From NCBI GenBank assembly GCA_035647835.1, contig DASRMS010000204.1:1-64000 (forward strand): a stretch of DNA of 64,000 bases. The letters run 5' to 3'. Positions within the stretch are counted from its first letter, which is position 1; every line of letters begins with the position of its first letter. Under the pieces are notes generated by a model. That model did not search any database. It was not told where the DNA came from and saw only the letters and a list, made by a program, of their open reading frames with translations. The DNA is from UBA9865 sp035647835. GTDB taxonomy: Bacteria; Bacillota; Dethiobacteria; Dethiobacterales; Dethiobacteraceae. Below, one piece after another: positions 34,597 to 42,787 of the stretch. Made by a program: the position numbers and the translations under genes.

Positions 34597-35951
34597 GGGA
34601 GCTGCAGCTAAAATTAAAATTGAAATCGTTCACTTATCCGCAAATGATAGCCCTTGGTTATTTAATCGTGATTACCATAGGCACATTGTTACTGTCTTTA
34701 CCGCTGGCAAACTACAACCACCAATCACCTGGAATTTTCAATGCTCTTTTTACAGCGACCTCCGCTACTTGCGTGACCGGATTGATTGTTTTTGACACCT
34801 ATACTCAATGGTCCCTTTTTGGGCAGTTAGTAATTTTGCTGCTCATCCAAATAGGTGGTTTAGGCTTTATGACCATCATTACAATGTTTTCCTTTCTGCT
34901 TAAACGCAAGATTGGGCTTAAAGAGCGAGGGTTATTGCGTGAATGTGTTAACACCATCTACATCGGTGGGGTGGTACGTTTAACAAAAAGAATACTGCTG
35001 GGGACTTTATTGTTTGAAGGACTCGGAGCCGTTATTTTAGCCATTAGATTTATACCAAAGATGGGAATAGCAGCAGGAATTTATAATGGCATCTTTCATG
35101 CAGTTTCAGCTTTCTGCAATGCCGGCTTTGATTTGATGGGTAGGTATGGACAATACTCGTCACTAACTGCGTATGCCTCTGACGCTGTTGTTTGTTTTAC
35201 TATTATGCTGCTAATTATTATTGGTGGTATTGGATTTTTCGTGTGGGATGATTTAGCGAAAAATAAGTTTTACGTCAATCGATATCAACTGCACACGAAA
35301 ATCGTACTGGCAGCCACTATCAGTCTGATCATGGCGGGCTCACTTTCCTTTTTCCTCCTAGAAAGAAATAATCTATTTGCTCACCTGGGAGTAGGGGAAC
35401 AAATCATTGCTTCATTCTTTGCGGCTGTTACCCCACGAACAGCGGGTTTTAATACTGTTGAGGTGGCAGCGTTAGCACCTGCTAGCAAACTATTAACTAT
35501 GGTCTTAATGTTTATCGGTGGCAGCCCCGGATCCACGGCTGGTGGGATTAAAACAACAACATTTGCGGTAATCTTGATTTCTTTGTGGTCAAGTTTGAAA
35601 AATGCTAGGAGTGAAAACATTTTTGGGCGACGGTTAGAAGAAAATGCGTTGAGACGAGCTTCGGCCGTCGTGAGCTTCAATCTGTTACTAGTCTTTAGTG
35701 CGGTGCTGTTAATTAGTGCCACAAATGTGTCTGTACCGCTCAGCAATGTGTTGTTTGAGGTCCTTTCTGCCCTTGGTACAGTTGGTCTATCCGTCGGGGC
35801 GACAAGTATTTTTAATCCTGGGGCCCGTTTAGTATTAGTTTTATTAATGTACTGCGGCCGTGTTGGTAGTATCTCTTTTGCTTTGCTATTTACAGAGCAT
35901 CTCAAACCGTCATCTGTGCAAAAGCCGACGGCAAAAATAAGTATAGGTTAG
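34593..35951 (+). CDS. ktrB: TrkH/KtrB-type potassium uptake membrane protein
   Basis: A 452-residue membrane channel/transporter subunit with the four-fold MPM architecture. Selectivity-filter loops are recognisable: SATCVTGLIVFDT, SAFCNAGFDLMG, TPRTAGFNTVE and ALGTVGLSVGAT. K+ passes through these filter loops under control of a TrkA/KtrA gating ring. GTG 34593 overlaps the preceding gene, and the TrkA gene follows 9 bases after its stop. The symbol KtrB is a best guess between the KtrB and TrkH subfamilies. Confidence 0.92.
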   Translation: MRELQLKLKLKSFTYPQMIALGYLIVITIGTLLLSLPLANYNHQSPGIFNALFTATSATCVTGLIVFDTYTQWSLFGQLVILLLIQIGGLGFMTIITMFSFLLKRKIGLKERGLLRECVNTIYIGGVVRLTKRILLGTLLFEGLGAVILAIRFIPKMGIAAGIYNGIFHAVSAFCNAGFDLMGRYGQYSSLTAYASDAVVCFTIMLLIIIGGIGFFVWDDLAKNKFYVNRYQLHTKIVLAATISLIMAGSLSFFLLERNNLFAHLGVGEQIIASFFAAVTPRTAGFNTVEVAALAPASKLLTMVLMFIGGSPGSTAGGIKTTTFAVILISLWSSLKNARSENIFGRRLEENALRRASAVVSFNLLLVFSAVLLISATNVSVPLSNVLFEVLSALGTVGLSVGATSIFNPGARLVLVLLMYCGRVGSISFALLFTEHLKPSSVQKPTAKISIG

Positions 35952-35960
35952 GTGTGGCAT

Positions 35961-36614
35961 ATGAAATCAATGCTAGTGATTGGGATTGGCCGTTTTGGAA
36001 AACATTTAAGTCGCAAACTAATTGAACTTAGCAATGAGGTTATGATTGTCGATAAGGAAGAGGAAAAACTTACGGAACTGTTGCCGCTGGTTACAAGTGC
36101 CCAGATAGGTGATTGCACAAATGAGGAGGTTCTGCGCTCACTGGGCATTAGTAACTTTGATGTGTGCTTTGTTTGTGTCGGTAGTAACTTTCAAAATAGT
36201 TTAGAGATTACCAGCCTCTTGAAGGATCTAGGGGCTAGGCATGTAATTAGCAAGGCTAGCAGGGATATTCATGTTAAATTTCTCTTGCGCAATGGTGCAG
36301 ATGAGGTTGCAGACCCGGAACGGGATATTGCGGAAAAGCTAGCAGTACGCTATAGTGCAAATAATGTCTTTGATTATATTCAGCTGACAAAAGATGTTTG
36401 TATTATTGAGATTCCACCCTTGGATAAGTGGGTCGGCCGGAGTATCAAAGAGGTTAATTTTAGAGTTCGTTATCAGGTTAATATTTTAGCAACTAAAGTT
36501 GGTGAAATGGTTTTGCCCTTGCCCTCAGCAGACCATATCTTCAAGGCTGATGAGCATCTGATGGTGCTGGGCCACCGCAGTGATGTGGAAAAAATATTAA
36601 AATTACTAAATTGA
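35961..36614 (+). CDS. ktrA: TrkA/KtrA-type potassium channel regulatory subunit
   Basis: A 217-residue cytoplasmic RCK protein. An N-terminal NAD/ATP-binding Rossmann domain starts MLVIGIGRFGKHLSRKL, with acidic loop MIVDKEEEK and DxxD-like QIGDCTNEEVL. A C-terminal TrkA-C domain lies at about 140-217 (WVGRSIKEVNFR...). It forms the gating ring for the TrkH/KtrB subunit. ATG 35961 is preferred over GTG 35952, since AGGTGT lies 7 bases upstream. Confidence 0.93.
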   Translation: MKSMLVIGIGRFGKHLSRKLIELSNEVMIVDKEEEKLTELLPLVTSAQIGDCTNEEVLRSLGISNFDVCFVCVGSNFQNSLEITSLLKDLGARHVISKASRDIHVKFLLRNGADEVADPERDIAEKLAVRYSANNVFDYIQLTKDVCIIEIPPLDKWVGRSIKEVNFRVRYQVNILATKVGEMVLPLPSADHIFKADEHLMVLGHRSDVEKILKLLN

Positions 36615-36641
36615 GTGGTACAATAGCTGTGAGGTGGCACG

Positions 36642-38033
36642 ATGAGAGTAAAATACTATTTACGCTTGTGCGCGATTATTATTGGTACAACGATTGCTTC
36701 TCTTGCCTTGAGCCAATTAGGGGTCAACAAGGAAAATATTCTCATGGTCTTTATCGTGGGCGTATTGCTGGTCACTGCTGTCACTAACGGTTATCACTAT
36801 GGTATCGTGGCCTCCTGTGTCAGTGTGATGATCTTTAATTACTTTTTCACGCAACCCGTGCACACTTTCGCCATTTCTAATACTAATGATCTGGCATTGA
36901 TATTTTTCTTTTTAAGTGCTTCGGTCATCTCTTCTAGCTTAACCGCCAGGTTTCAACGTCAGTTATTAATTTCACAAAAGAATGAAGAAACTGCCAAGTT
37001 ATTATACGATGTTGCACAGCGACTGCTTAATGTCACAGGTGAAAGCAACATCATTCAGCAGGGAATGCGCTGTATTAAGGAATATACTGGCGATGACAGT
37101 AAAGTCGAATTAAATGGGAACAACCAAACTTATTACAGTCCCAACTTTGCGCCTGCACAAAATGAAAAAAGTATTGAGCTGCCGATTATGGGGTTAGCAA
37201 AAAGGTTGGGCACACTGATGGTATATAATGTTAAGCTTACGATTAAACAAGAATGGCTGGTTAAAACAGTATGTGCGCAAATGGGTATCGCCTTAGACCG
37301 TGAATTTGTTTATAATGAACGCGAGACGATTCGTATTGCGATGGAACGTGAACATTTAAAAAGCAATCTACTGCGCAGCATCAGCCATGATTTGCGTACA
37401 CCGCTGACAGGTATTGCCGGGGCCAGCAGTTATCTGGTACAGCGTGGCAGCAGTCTGGAGCGAGACGATTATGAGCGTTTAGTTAAGGATATTAATGAGC
37501 AGGCAGTATGGATGACAACTTTGGTAGAAAATATGCTTAATATGACAAGGATTGATAACGGTAAGTTAGAGGTCAAGAAAGAAATTGAAGTGGTAGATGA
37601 TGTCGTCGGTGAGGCTATTTCCCATGTCACCGGGCTTGATGAGAGGCCGTTTAAGGTAACTTTACCCCAAGAACTAGTTGCCCTGCCCATGGATGGTAAA
37701 ATGATCGTGCAGGTATTAATAAACCTTTTAAATAATGCCGTCACGCATACACCCAAGGGTACCCCGATCGAGTTGTCAGTAAAACAGGGGGAGAGTTATG
37801 TCGAGTTTAGTGTTGCTGACGGCGGTAAAGGCCTAGCATACTTAAGCGTGGATAAAATATTTAATTCTTTTGTCACTAGCGGTAAAGTAGGTGCCGACGG
37901 TAAAAAGGGTATTGGTCTCGGTCTAGCTATTTGCAAAGCTATCGTCCAGTCGCATGGTGGTAGTATCCAAGCGGGTAAGTCTGAACTGGGAGGAGCGTTG
38001 TTTAGTTTTATCCTGCCCACGGAGGTGGAATAA
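36642..38033 (+). CDS. KdpD-like sensor histidine kinase lacking the N-terminal KdpD/Usp domains
   Basis: A 463-residue kinase. It begins directly with the DUF4118 membrane region of KdpD (four segments in the first ~110 residues, including FNYFFTQPVHTFAI), then a GAF-like region, HisKA (LLRSISHDLRTPLTGIAGA) and HATPase (NLLNNAVTHTP, GKGL, GIGLGLAICK). Full KdpD carries about 400 extra N-terminal residues (KdpD and Usp domains), which are absent here. It overlaps the response regulator gene by one base. Placement after trkH/trkA suggests it senses K+ or turgor and controls this operon. Confidence 0.9.
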   Translation: MRVKYYLRLCAIIIGTTIASLALSQLGVNKENILMVFIVGVLLVTAVTNGYHYGIVASCVSVMIFNYFFTQPVHTFAISNTNDLALIFFFLSASVISSSLTARFQRQLLISQKNEETAKLLYDVAQRLLNVTGESNIIQQGMRCIKEYTGDDSKVELNGNNQTYYSPNFAPAQNEKSIELPIMGLAKRLGTLMVYNVKLTIKQEWLVKTVCAQMGIALDREFVYNERETIRIAMEREHLKSNLLRSISHDLRTPLTGIAGASSYLVQRGSSLERDDYERLVKDINEQAVWMTTLVENMLNMTRIDNGKLEVKKEIEVVDDVVGEAISHVTGLDERPFKVTLPQELVALPMDGKMIVQVLINLLNNAVTHTPKGTPIELSVKQGESYVEFSVADGGKGLAYLSVDKIFNSFVTSGKVGADGKKGIGLGLAICKAIVQSHGGSIQAGKSELGGALFSFILPTEVE

Positions 38034-38728
38034 TGACGGAGCATACTACAGTACTCGTAGTTGAGGATGACAAATATATCAAGTCTTTAGTAACAATGTT
38101 GTTAAAAGATGAAGGTTATAAAACTTTTACGGCAGCCACTGGTAAAGAAGCAATTGCTTTGTTTTATGCCAACAATCCCGACATTACATTGCTTGATTTA
38201 GGGTTGCCTGATATTGATGGCATGGAAGTGATTAGTCAGATCAGGGAAAAAAGTAATGCACCGATTATTGTTATTTCCGCGCGGGAAGAGGAAATTGATA
38301 AAACTAGTGCGCTTTACTGCGGCGCTGATGACTATATGACTAAACCATTTTATCCCGGTGAACTAGTGGCGCGGATTAGGGTTGCCCAACGGAAAATGAA
38401 TAATGCGATTAACCCAGATAATGTGGAGCAATTTACCTTTGATAATTTAACTGTAGATTACACTAAAGGACTGGTCTTTGTAGATGAACAAGAAGTGCAT
38501 TTAACGCCCATGGAGTATAAACTATTAAGGATATTAATTGCCAATCGCGGTAAGGTTTTAACACATAATTTTATTATTAAGCAAATTTGGGGTTATGGAG
38601 AAGCGGGCGACGCCAAAAATTTACGTGTTTTTATGGCAAGTCTGCGCCGTAAAATCGAAAAGGATACTGCTAACCCCCGCTTTATTTTAACTCAAGTTGG
38701 CATTGGGTACCGTTTTGCCAACAAATAA
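38033..38728 (+). CDS. KdpE-like OmpR-family response regulator
   Basis: A 231-residue regulator. The receiver has VVEDDKYIKSL, the Asp in DITLLDLGLPDIDG, Thr/Ser in VISAREEEIDK and Lys in DDYMTKPF. The winged helix ends WGYGEAGDAKNLRVFMASLRRKIE, the NLRV.. pattern typical of KdpE. It partners the KdpD-like kinase. The likely binding sites are the two direct repeats upstream of the operon. Confidence 0.92.
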   Translation: MTEHTTVLVVEDDKYIKSLVTMLLKDEGYKTFTAATGKEAIALFYANNPDITLLDLGLPDIDGMEVISQIREKSNAPIIVISAREEEIDKTSALYCGADDYMTKPFYPGELVARIRVAQRKMNNAINPDNVEQFTFDNLTVDYTKGLVFVDEQEVHLTPMEYKLLRILIANRGKVLTHNFIIKQIWGYGEAGDAKNLRVFMASLRRKIEKDTANPRFILTQVGIGYRFANK

Positions 38729-38851
38729 TTCTCACTATCCCAACTCGCTGTTGTGATGCTGCGATATGGTGAGTGCGCCGAATTCACATGTGATGCATAA
38801 GCTATTAGCATAGGCAAAAGCTTATAGTAGAACATGCGAGGGGGTGTAGGT

Positions 38852-39211
38852 ATGAGAACGATACCGGCACTAATAGTCAAATATGTTTTAACTCTGGCTG
38901 CGGCTTACCTTGCTAGTTATTTTGCGGGAGGCGTTTATTGGGGTCTGATTATTGTTCTGGCACTGTTGGCTGCTATAGCAAACTATGTACTTGCTGATTT
39001 AATTGTCCTGCCGGTGGCCAGCAATTTAGTCGCCTCCCTGGTCGATGGAGGGGTAGCAGCGCTGCTGGGCTTCTTTATGCTAGCGAGAGATACTTCACTT
39101 AACCTAAACACAGTTTGGTTTGTTTTTACTTTTGCTTTGATAGTTACAGGATGCGAATATTTCTTCCATATTTATTTGCAAACGCAAGAAAAGAGCACCA
39201 ACTCAGAGTAG
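38852..39211 (+). CDS. DUF2512-type four-helix membrane protein (YndM-like)
   Basis: A 119-residue protein with four hydrophobic segments covering most of its length (VKYVLTLAAAYLASYFAGG, then IIVLALLAAIANYVLADLIV, and so on). The pattern ANY.LAD..VLP fits DUF2512. Function is unknown. ATG 38852 is chosen, with GAGGGGG 6-7 bases upstream; the earlier ATG at 38834 lies before that site. It is transcribed alone or as the last gene of the potassium operon. Confidence 0.75.
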   Translation: MRTIPALIVKYVLTLAAAYLASYFAGGVYWGLIIVLALLAAIANYVLADLIVLPVASNLVASLVDGGVAALLGFFMLARDTSLNLNTVWFVFTFALIVTGCEYFFHIYLQTQEKSTNSE

Positions 39212-39280
39212 TAAAGCGCCTTGGCTGGGTAAAAAGTGAACAGTGGCTCAAAAGAATGGGCAAATACTGCACAGTGGTTT

Positions 39281-39311
39281 AAGCAGGGGGGAACGAACCC
39301 CCTGCTTTTTT
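39281..39311 (+). terminator. Terminator before the C1/corrinoid island
   Basis: AAGCAGGGGG (39281-39290) pairs with CCCCCTGCTT (39298-39307), followed by T residues. Confidence 0.9.
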
Positions 39312-39493
39312 GGTGGGGCTAAACTTACTTTGCGGAGGAAGAGCAGGGCCGCAGTTATTGCTGGCCTAGCGACGGGGTTAAGCGAAATATCCCTTATTTT
39401 CAAGGTCTTTGTCACATTAAGCTGGAGCAGTGTTCTGTCCTTTTAAGGGCGGCAAAGGATACACTTGACCAATTAGGTAAGTTTTATTTTGTT

Positions 39494-39509
39494 TGGCATG
39501 AAACTTGCA
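39494..39509 (+). promoter_or_regulatory. Sigma-54 (-24/-12) promoter of the second URO-D-family gene
   Basis: TGGCAT-GAAAC-TTGCA: the GG (39495-39496) and GC (39507-39508) doublets are separated by exactly 10 bases, matching the RpoN consensus at all core positions. It lies about 150 bases before ATG 39660. A sigma-54 activator gene is 3.1 kb downstream. Confidence 0.82.
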
Positions 39510-39659
39510 CTATAAGTTAATGAAAGATAATGAAGTCCACTGCTAGTGTTAAGAAGGGGGGATGCGGCAAAGTTTCGTTTTCAGTGCAAGACAGAGCCCT
39601 ATCGGTGTCCTAGTAGTGACTGCAAATGTAACTAAGAAAAAGATAGGTGGTGCATAAGC

Positions 39660-41042
39660 ATGACAGATACAAAAGCTTTAAAAGAGGAAAGAATTAGTAT
39701 TTATCACGATGTGGCTGATAACAAGATTCCTAAGAGGGTGCCCATTGGTGTTTCAATCGGTTTTGAGGCAACTATGCAATACTTTGGTTATGATTTAAGA
39801 AATATTTACTGGAACCCTAGCTTATTGAATAAGGACGAACAGAAAGCTGACGAACTGTGCCAAAAGGTATATTCTGATACTCTACCTTTCTCCACATCCT
39901 CGCTGCGTTTCCCTACTCTGTATCAATTTATTGAGTCACAATCATTTGTCATGAGCTCCAGTGGCTTCATGCAGCATCCTGAAGTTGTTGGTATGCTGCC
40001 TGAAGATTATGATTATCTGATTGAAAAACCGTGGGATTGCATTTTAGAGCGAATAATTCCGCGTCACCATAAGGCCTTTAATACTGATGAGCCTATTAAA
40101 ATGGCCTTGAACTTTACTAAAGGTATTTTGGGTTATCTCAATGATCCCCGCGAAGGGGCAGCCCTGTCGGCAACAATGCGCGAAAGATACGGTTATTATC
40201 CGGGTGCACCTGCTGGTTCTGGCGGTTTTACAGCGATGCCTTTTGATTTTCTTGCTGACCAACTAAGAAGCTTTAGCGGCATTAGTACAGACGTCAGAAG
40301 AAGGCCAGAGCAAGTTGCCGAAGCCTGCGAAGCACTTTATCCCATCGTCTTCAGACGTGGTTTGCCCAAGGTTGTTTCTAATTATGGTACGGTGTCAATT
40401 CCTCTGCATATGCCGACCTTTATGCGTGAAAAAGACTTTGAAAAGCTGTGGTGGCCGACTGCAAAACGTTTAGTTGAAGAGTATGCTTCCATGGGTATTC
40501 ACTGTAACTTATTCTGTGAAGATGATTGGATGCGTTATCTGGATCATCTGTCCGAACTGCCCACAGACACTACCCTGCGTTTTGAGTTCGGTGATCCCAA
40601 ATTAGTGCAAGAGAAATTAGGCGATAAATTTATCATCAGCGGCCTGTATCCTATGCAGTTAATCAAAAACGGCACCAAGCAGCAGGTCATTGATAAAGCT
40701 AAAGAAGTTGTTGATGCTTTAGCACCTGGCGGTAAGTATACCTTCGGCTTTGATAAAGGCATTCAAGTTGGCGCCGATTTAAACGTGGAGAACCTAGCTG
40801 CCTTAACAGAGTTTCTCCAGGAGTATGCTGTCTACGATAATCCAGGAGAAACAGCAGGAAAACAGTTTAATAAAAATGATTATAAAGCACCGACTGCTGC
40901 TTCTTATAAGATTGACAGTAAATATTTCAGCACCTGGGAAGAGTATAAAGCTCAATACCCCAACATTTCTGATTTTGCCCAAGACAAAATCGAGAATTAC
41001 GAAAATCAAATGCTTACTTTGCTCACTTGGTTGTTAATGTAA
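39660..41042 (+). CDS. Uroporphyrinogen decarboxylase-family (URO-D/MtaA-like fold) protein, second copy
   Basis: A 460-residue paralogue of the protein at 7926. Shared blocks are SFVMSSSGFMQHPEV, TFMREKDFEKLWWP, RFEFGDPKLVQEKLG, IISGLYPMQL and DALAPGGKYTF. It belongs to COG0407, which includes HemE and the corrinoid-linked methyltransferases. The position of the zinc-ligand HxC motif of MtaA reads HCNLFCEDDWMRYL, so Cys residues are near but the exact motif is absent. The gene has a consensus sigma-54 promoter and a transporter downstream. A corrinoid protein and an activator are encoded within 4 kb. Methyl transfer in uptake or breakdown of a small methylated compound is the best inference; the substrate is unknown. 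Confidence 0.83.
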   Translation: MTDTKALKEERISIYHDVADNKIPKRVPIGVSIGFEATMQYFGYDLRNIYWNPSLLNKDEQKADELCQKVYSDTLPFSTSSLRFPTLYQFIESQSFVMSSSGFMQHPEVVGMLPEDYDYLIEKPWDCILERIIPRHHKAFNTDEPIKMALNFTKGILGYLNDPREGAALSATMRERYGYYPGAPAGSGGFTAMPFDFLADQLRSFSGISTDVRRRPEQVAEACEALYPIVFRRGLPKVVSNYGTVSIPLHMPTFMREKDFEKLWWPTAKRLVEEYASMGIHCNLFCEDDWMRYLDHLSELPTDTTLRFEFGDPKLVQEKLGDKFIISGLYPMQLIKNGTKQQVIDKAKEVVDALAPGGKYTFGFDKGIQVGADLNVENLAALTEFLQEYAVYDNPGETAGKQFNKNDYKAPTAASYKIDSKYFSTWEEYKAQYPNISDFAQDKIENYENQMLTLLTWLLM

Positions 41043-41075
41043 GAGTAAGCTGAATATAAGATTCTCCATCTAACA

Positions 41076-41127
41076 TGTACAAATGCTGTACAATTGTTTA
41101 CAACAGGGGACCTTATCCCCCTGTTGT
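41076..41127 (+). promoter_or_regulatory. Inverted repeats between the URO-D gene and the transporter
   Basis: TGTACA-AATGC-TGTACA (41076-41092) is an inverted repeat. It is followed by ACAACAGGGG (41100-41109) pairing with CCCCTGTTGT (41118-41127). There is no T run after the second hairpin, so it may be a processing site, a weak terminator or an operator. Confidence 0.45.
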
Positions 41128-41238
41128 AGCAATTGGCAAAACTGATCACTAATTGTTTACATGCAAAAACGGCAGCGTATCCCGAACATTAATCACTTTA
41201 GCTGACTTTTAATTAACATCAATGAGGGAGGTCATACC

Positions 41239-42549
41239 ATGTCTTTTCTAACGTATGGCGTAGGCGATAATAAAAGATGGTATTATCCTATGTCTGCTTT
41301 TATGATGGGCGCAATGCGCATTGCACCTTGGGCACTATTTTATCCGCATGTCCAAACTGCATTTAATTTAGAAACAACGGCGAATATTATTTTGGTTTCT
41401 ACTTTTACAGGACTAGGTTCGATGATTCTGGGGCCGCCAATTTCTGGTACGATATTAGATAAATATGGCCCTAAAATCCCCTTTGCTTTATCTGGTATTT
41501 TTTCCTTAGCTGGTTACCTGACCTTAATGGTCGTGTTAGGCAAAGAAACTTGGGCAGAGGCCCAAACCCTGTGGTATGTCGGCGGCTTTTTAATTGGTCT
41601 TGGTGCCGGCTTCTATGCTGGCAGCTACACAGCTACAGTGGCGAAATGGTTTCCGGATCGGCTTGGCGTTGCGATGGCGCTTGGCGGCTCGGGAATGAGT
41701 ATCGGGACTATGATCCTGACTCCACTGATTGCCTCGTTTATTGTGAGATACGGTTTTACCGGCAACATCTTTATGATTTTAGGTATTGTTGGTTTTTGTG
41801 CCATTACTTTGCTCGGAGCGATTCCCTGGCGGTTACCGAAAGCTGATTGGAAGCCAGAAGGGTTAGGCGCTAAAGCTAAAGCTTCTGGGAAACCTGTGCA
41901 AGAACAAAAACAGTTTACTTTTGCGGAAGCTGTTCGTGATAGAAGATATTGGATTCTAGCTGGGGGTTTCTTGGGAGCGGCATTTTCCAATATGCTGTTC
42001 TCACAAAACGTCACACTAATTATCATTGAAGGCCTCACCTCTGTAGGCATGGGACGTGCAGATATCATGGCCACAGTTGTTCCTTACTACCTTTCCCTGA
42101 CCTCCTTTGCCGGTATCTTTGGTACATTCCTGTGGGGTTGGGTGCTGGATAAATTAGGTCCGTTTGTCGCCCTGCCGCTAATGTACTTCATTTCTGGGGT
42201 ACTAATCTGGGTTTTCTATATGGGCTATACCAGTGTTACTTTTATCTATGTTGTGGGCGCTATTCTAGTGTTGGCCATGCGCGGTGAAGGAACCCTGCAT
42301 TATGCCGCGGTACCAGCAGTCTTTGGCCGGCAGCATATTGGTAAAATCATGTCCACCTTGAACTCCATGTCTGTTGGTATCGGTATTGCCTTGGGGCCGT
42401 TTCTTGGCTCCTATATCCGAGATATCACTGGTGGTTTTAAAACTTCACTGATTCTCGCTGTCTCGTTAAGAATGATGGGCACAGCTTTTGCTTTAGTTGG
42501 CTACTTTTTAACCAAGAAGGAAAAAGCGAAGAAGGATGTTACAGCATAA
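41239..42549 (+). CDS. MFS transporter, OFA (oxalate/formate antiporter)-like family
   Basis: A 436-residue membrane protein with 12 predicted hydrophobic segments. The N-terminus (RWYYPMSAFMMGAMRIAPWALFYP) and the first cytoplasmic loop ISGTILDKYGPK resemble the OFA/MCT-type group of MFS, which carries small carboxylates. A central charged loop (WKPEGLGAKAKASGKPVQEQK) separates the two six-helix halves. The substrate is not readable. Likely co-regulated with the URO-D-family gene upstream, either by read-through or by the sites between them. ATG 41239 follows GGGAGG. Confidence 0.8.
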   Translation: MSFLTYGVGDNKRWYYPMSAFMMGAMRIAPWALFYPHVQTAFNLETTANIILVSTFTGLGSMILGPPISGTILDKYGPKIPFALSGIFSLAGYLTLMVVLGKETWAEAQTLWYVGGFLIGLGAGFYAGSYTATVAKWFPDRLGVAMALGGSGMSIGTMILTPLIASFIVRYGFTGNIFMILGIVGFCAITLLGAIPWRLPKADWKPEGLGAKAKASGKPVQEQKQFTFAEAVRDRRYWILAGGFLGAAFSNMLFSQNVTLIIIEGLTSVGMGRADIMATVVPYYLSLTSFAGIFGTFLWGWVLDKLGPFVALPLMYFISGVLIWVFYMGYTSVTFIYVVGAILVLAMRGEGTLHYAAVPAVFGRQHIGKIMSTLNSMSVGIGIALGPFLGSYIRDITGGFKTSLILAVSLRMMGTAFALVGYFLTKKEKAKKDVTA

Positions 42550-42563
42550 GCATCATAATGTGT

Positions 42564-42596
42564 AGGACCCTGCCAATAGCGGCGGGGTCCTTTTAT
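42564..42596 (+). terminator. Terminator after the OFA-like transporter
   Basis: AGGACCC (42564-42570) pairs with GGGTCCT (42585-42591), with additional GC pairs inside and TTTT following. Confidence 0.85.
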
Positions 42597-42787
42597 ATCA
42601 TCTGTAAAAAGTAGGTCTAGTACTAACATTGTGGGAATAATTATCAAGTATGTTGAAATGAATAAAGGACTTTCCATGAAGGATATAGAACATTTACTAA
42701 AGTTCGAACCTTTATTGATTAAATCTGTGGAGCATTAACGATGCGGTAATTGAGACGTACAAGCGTAGATGATAGGAGTGCTGAAAG

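Noticed and set aside
35381..35905. 174-codon minus-strand frame inside the TrkH-like gene
   Set aside because: It is a shadow of a conserved membrane protein gene with intact filter motifs; its composition is Ser/Thr/Ala-biased and it lacks a start context.
39243..39446. 67-codon frame before the sigma-54 promoter
   Set aside because: It runs through a strong terminator at 39281-39311, has no ribosome site and shows no domain.
41131..41150. TTGGCAAAACTG as a sigma-54 promoter of the OFA-like transporter
   Set aside because: The -24 half is acceptable, but there is no GC doublet 10 bases further, so the -12 element is missing.
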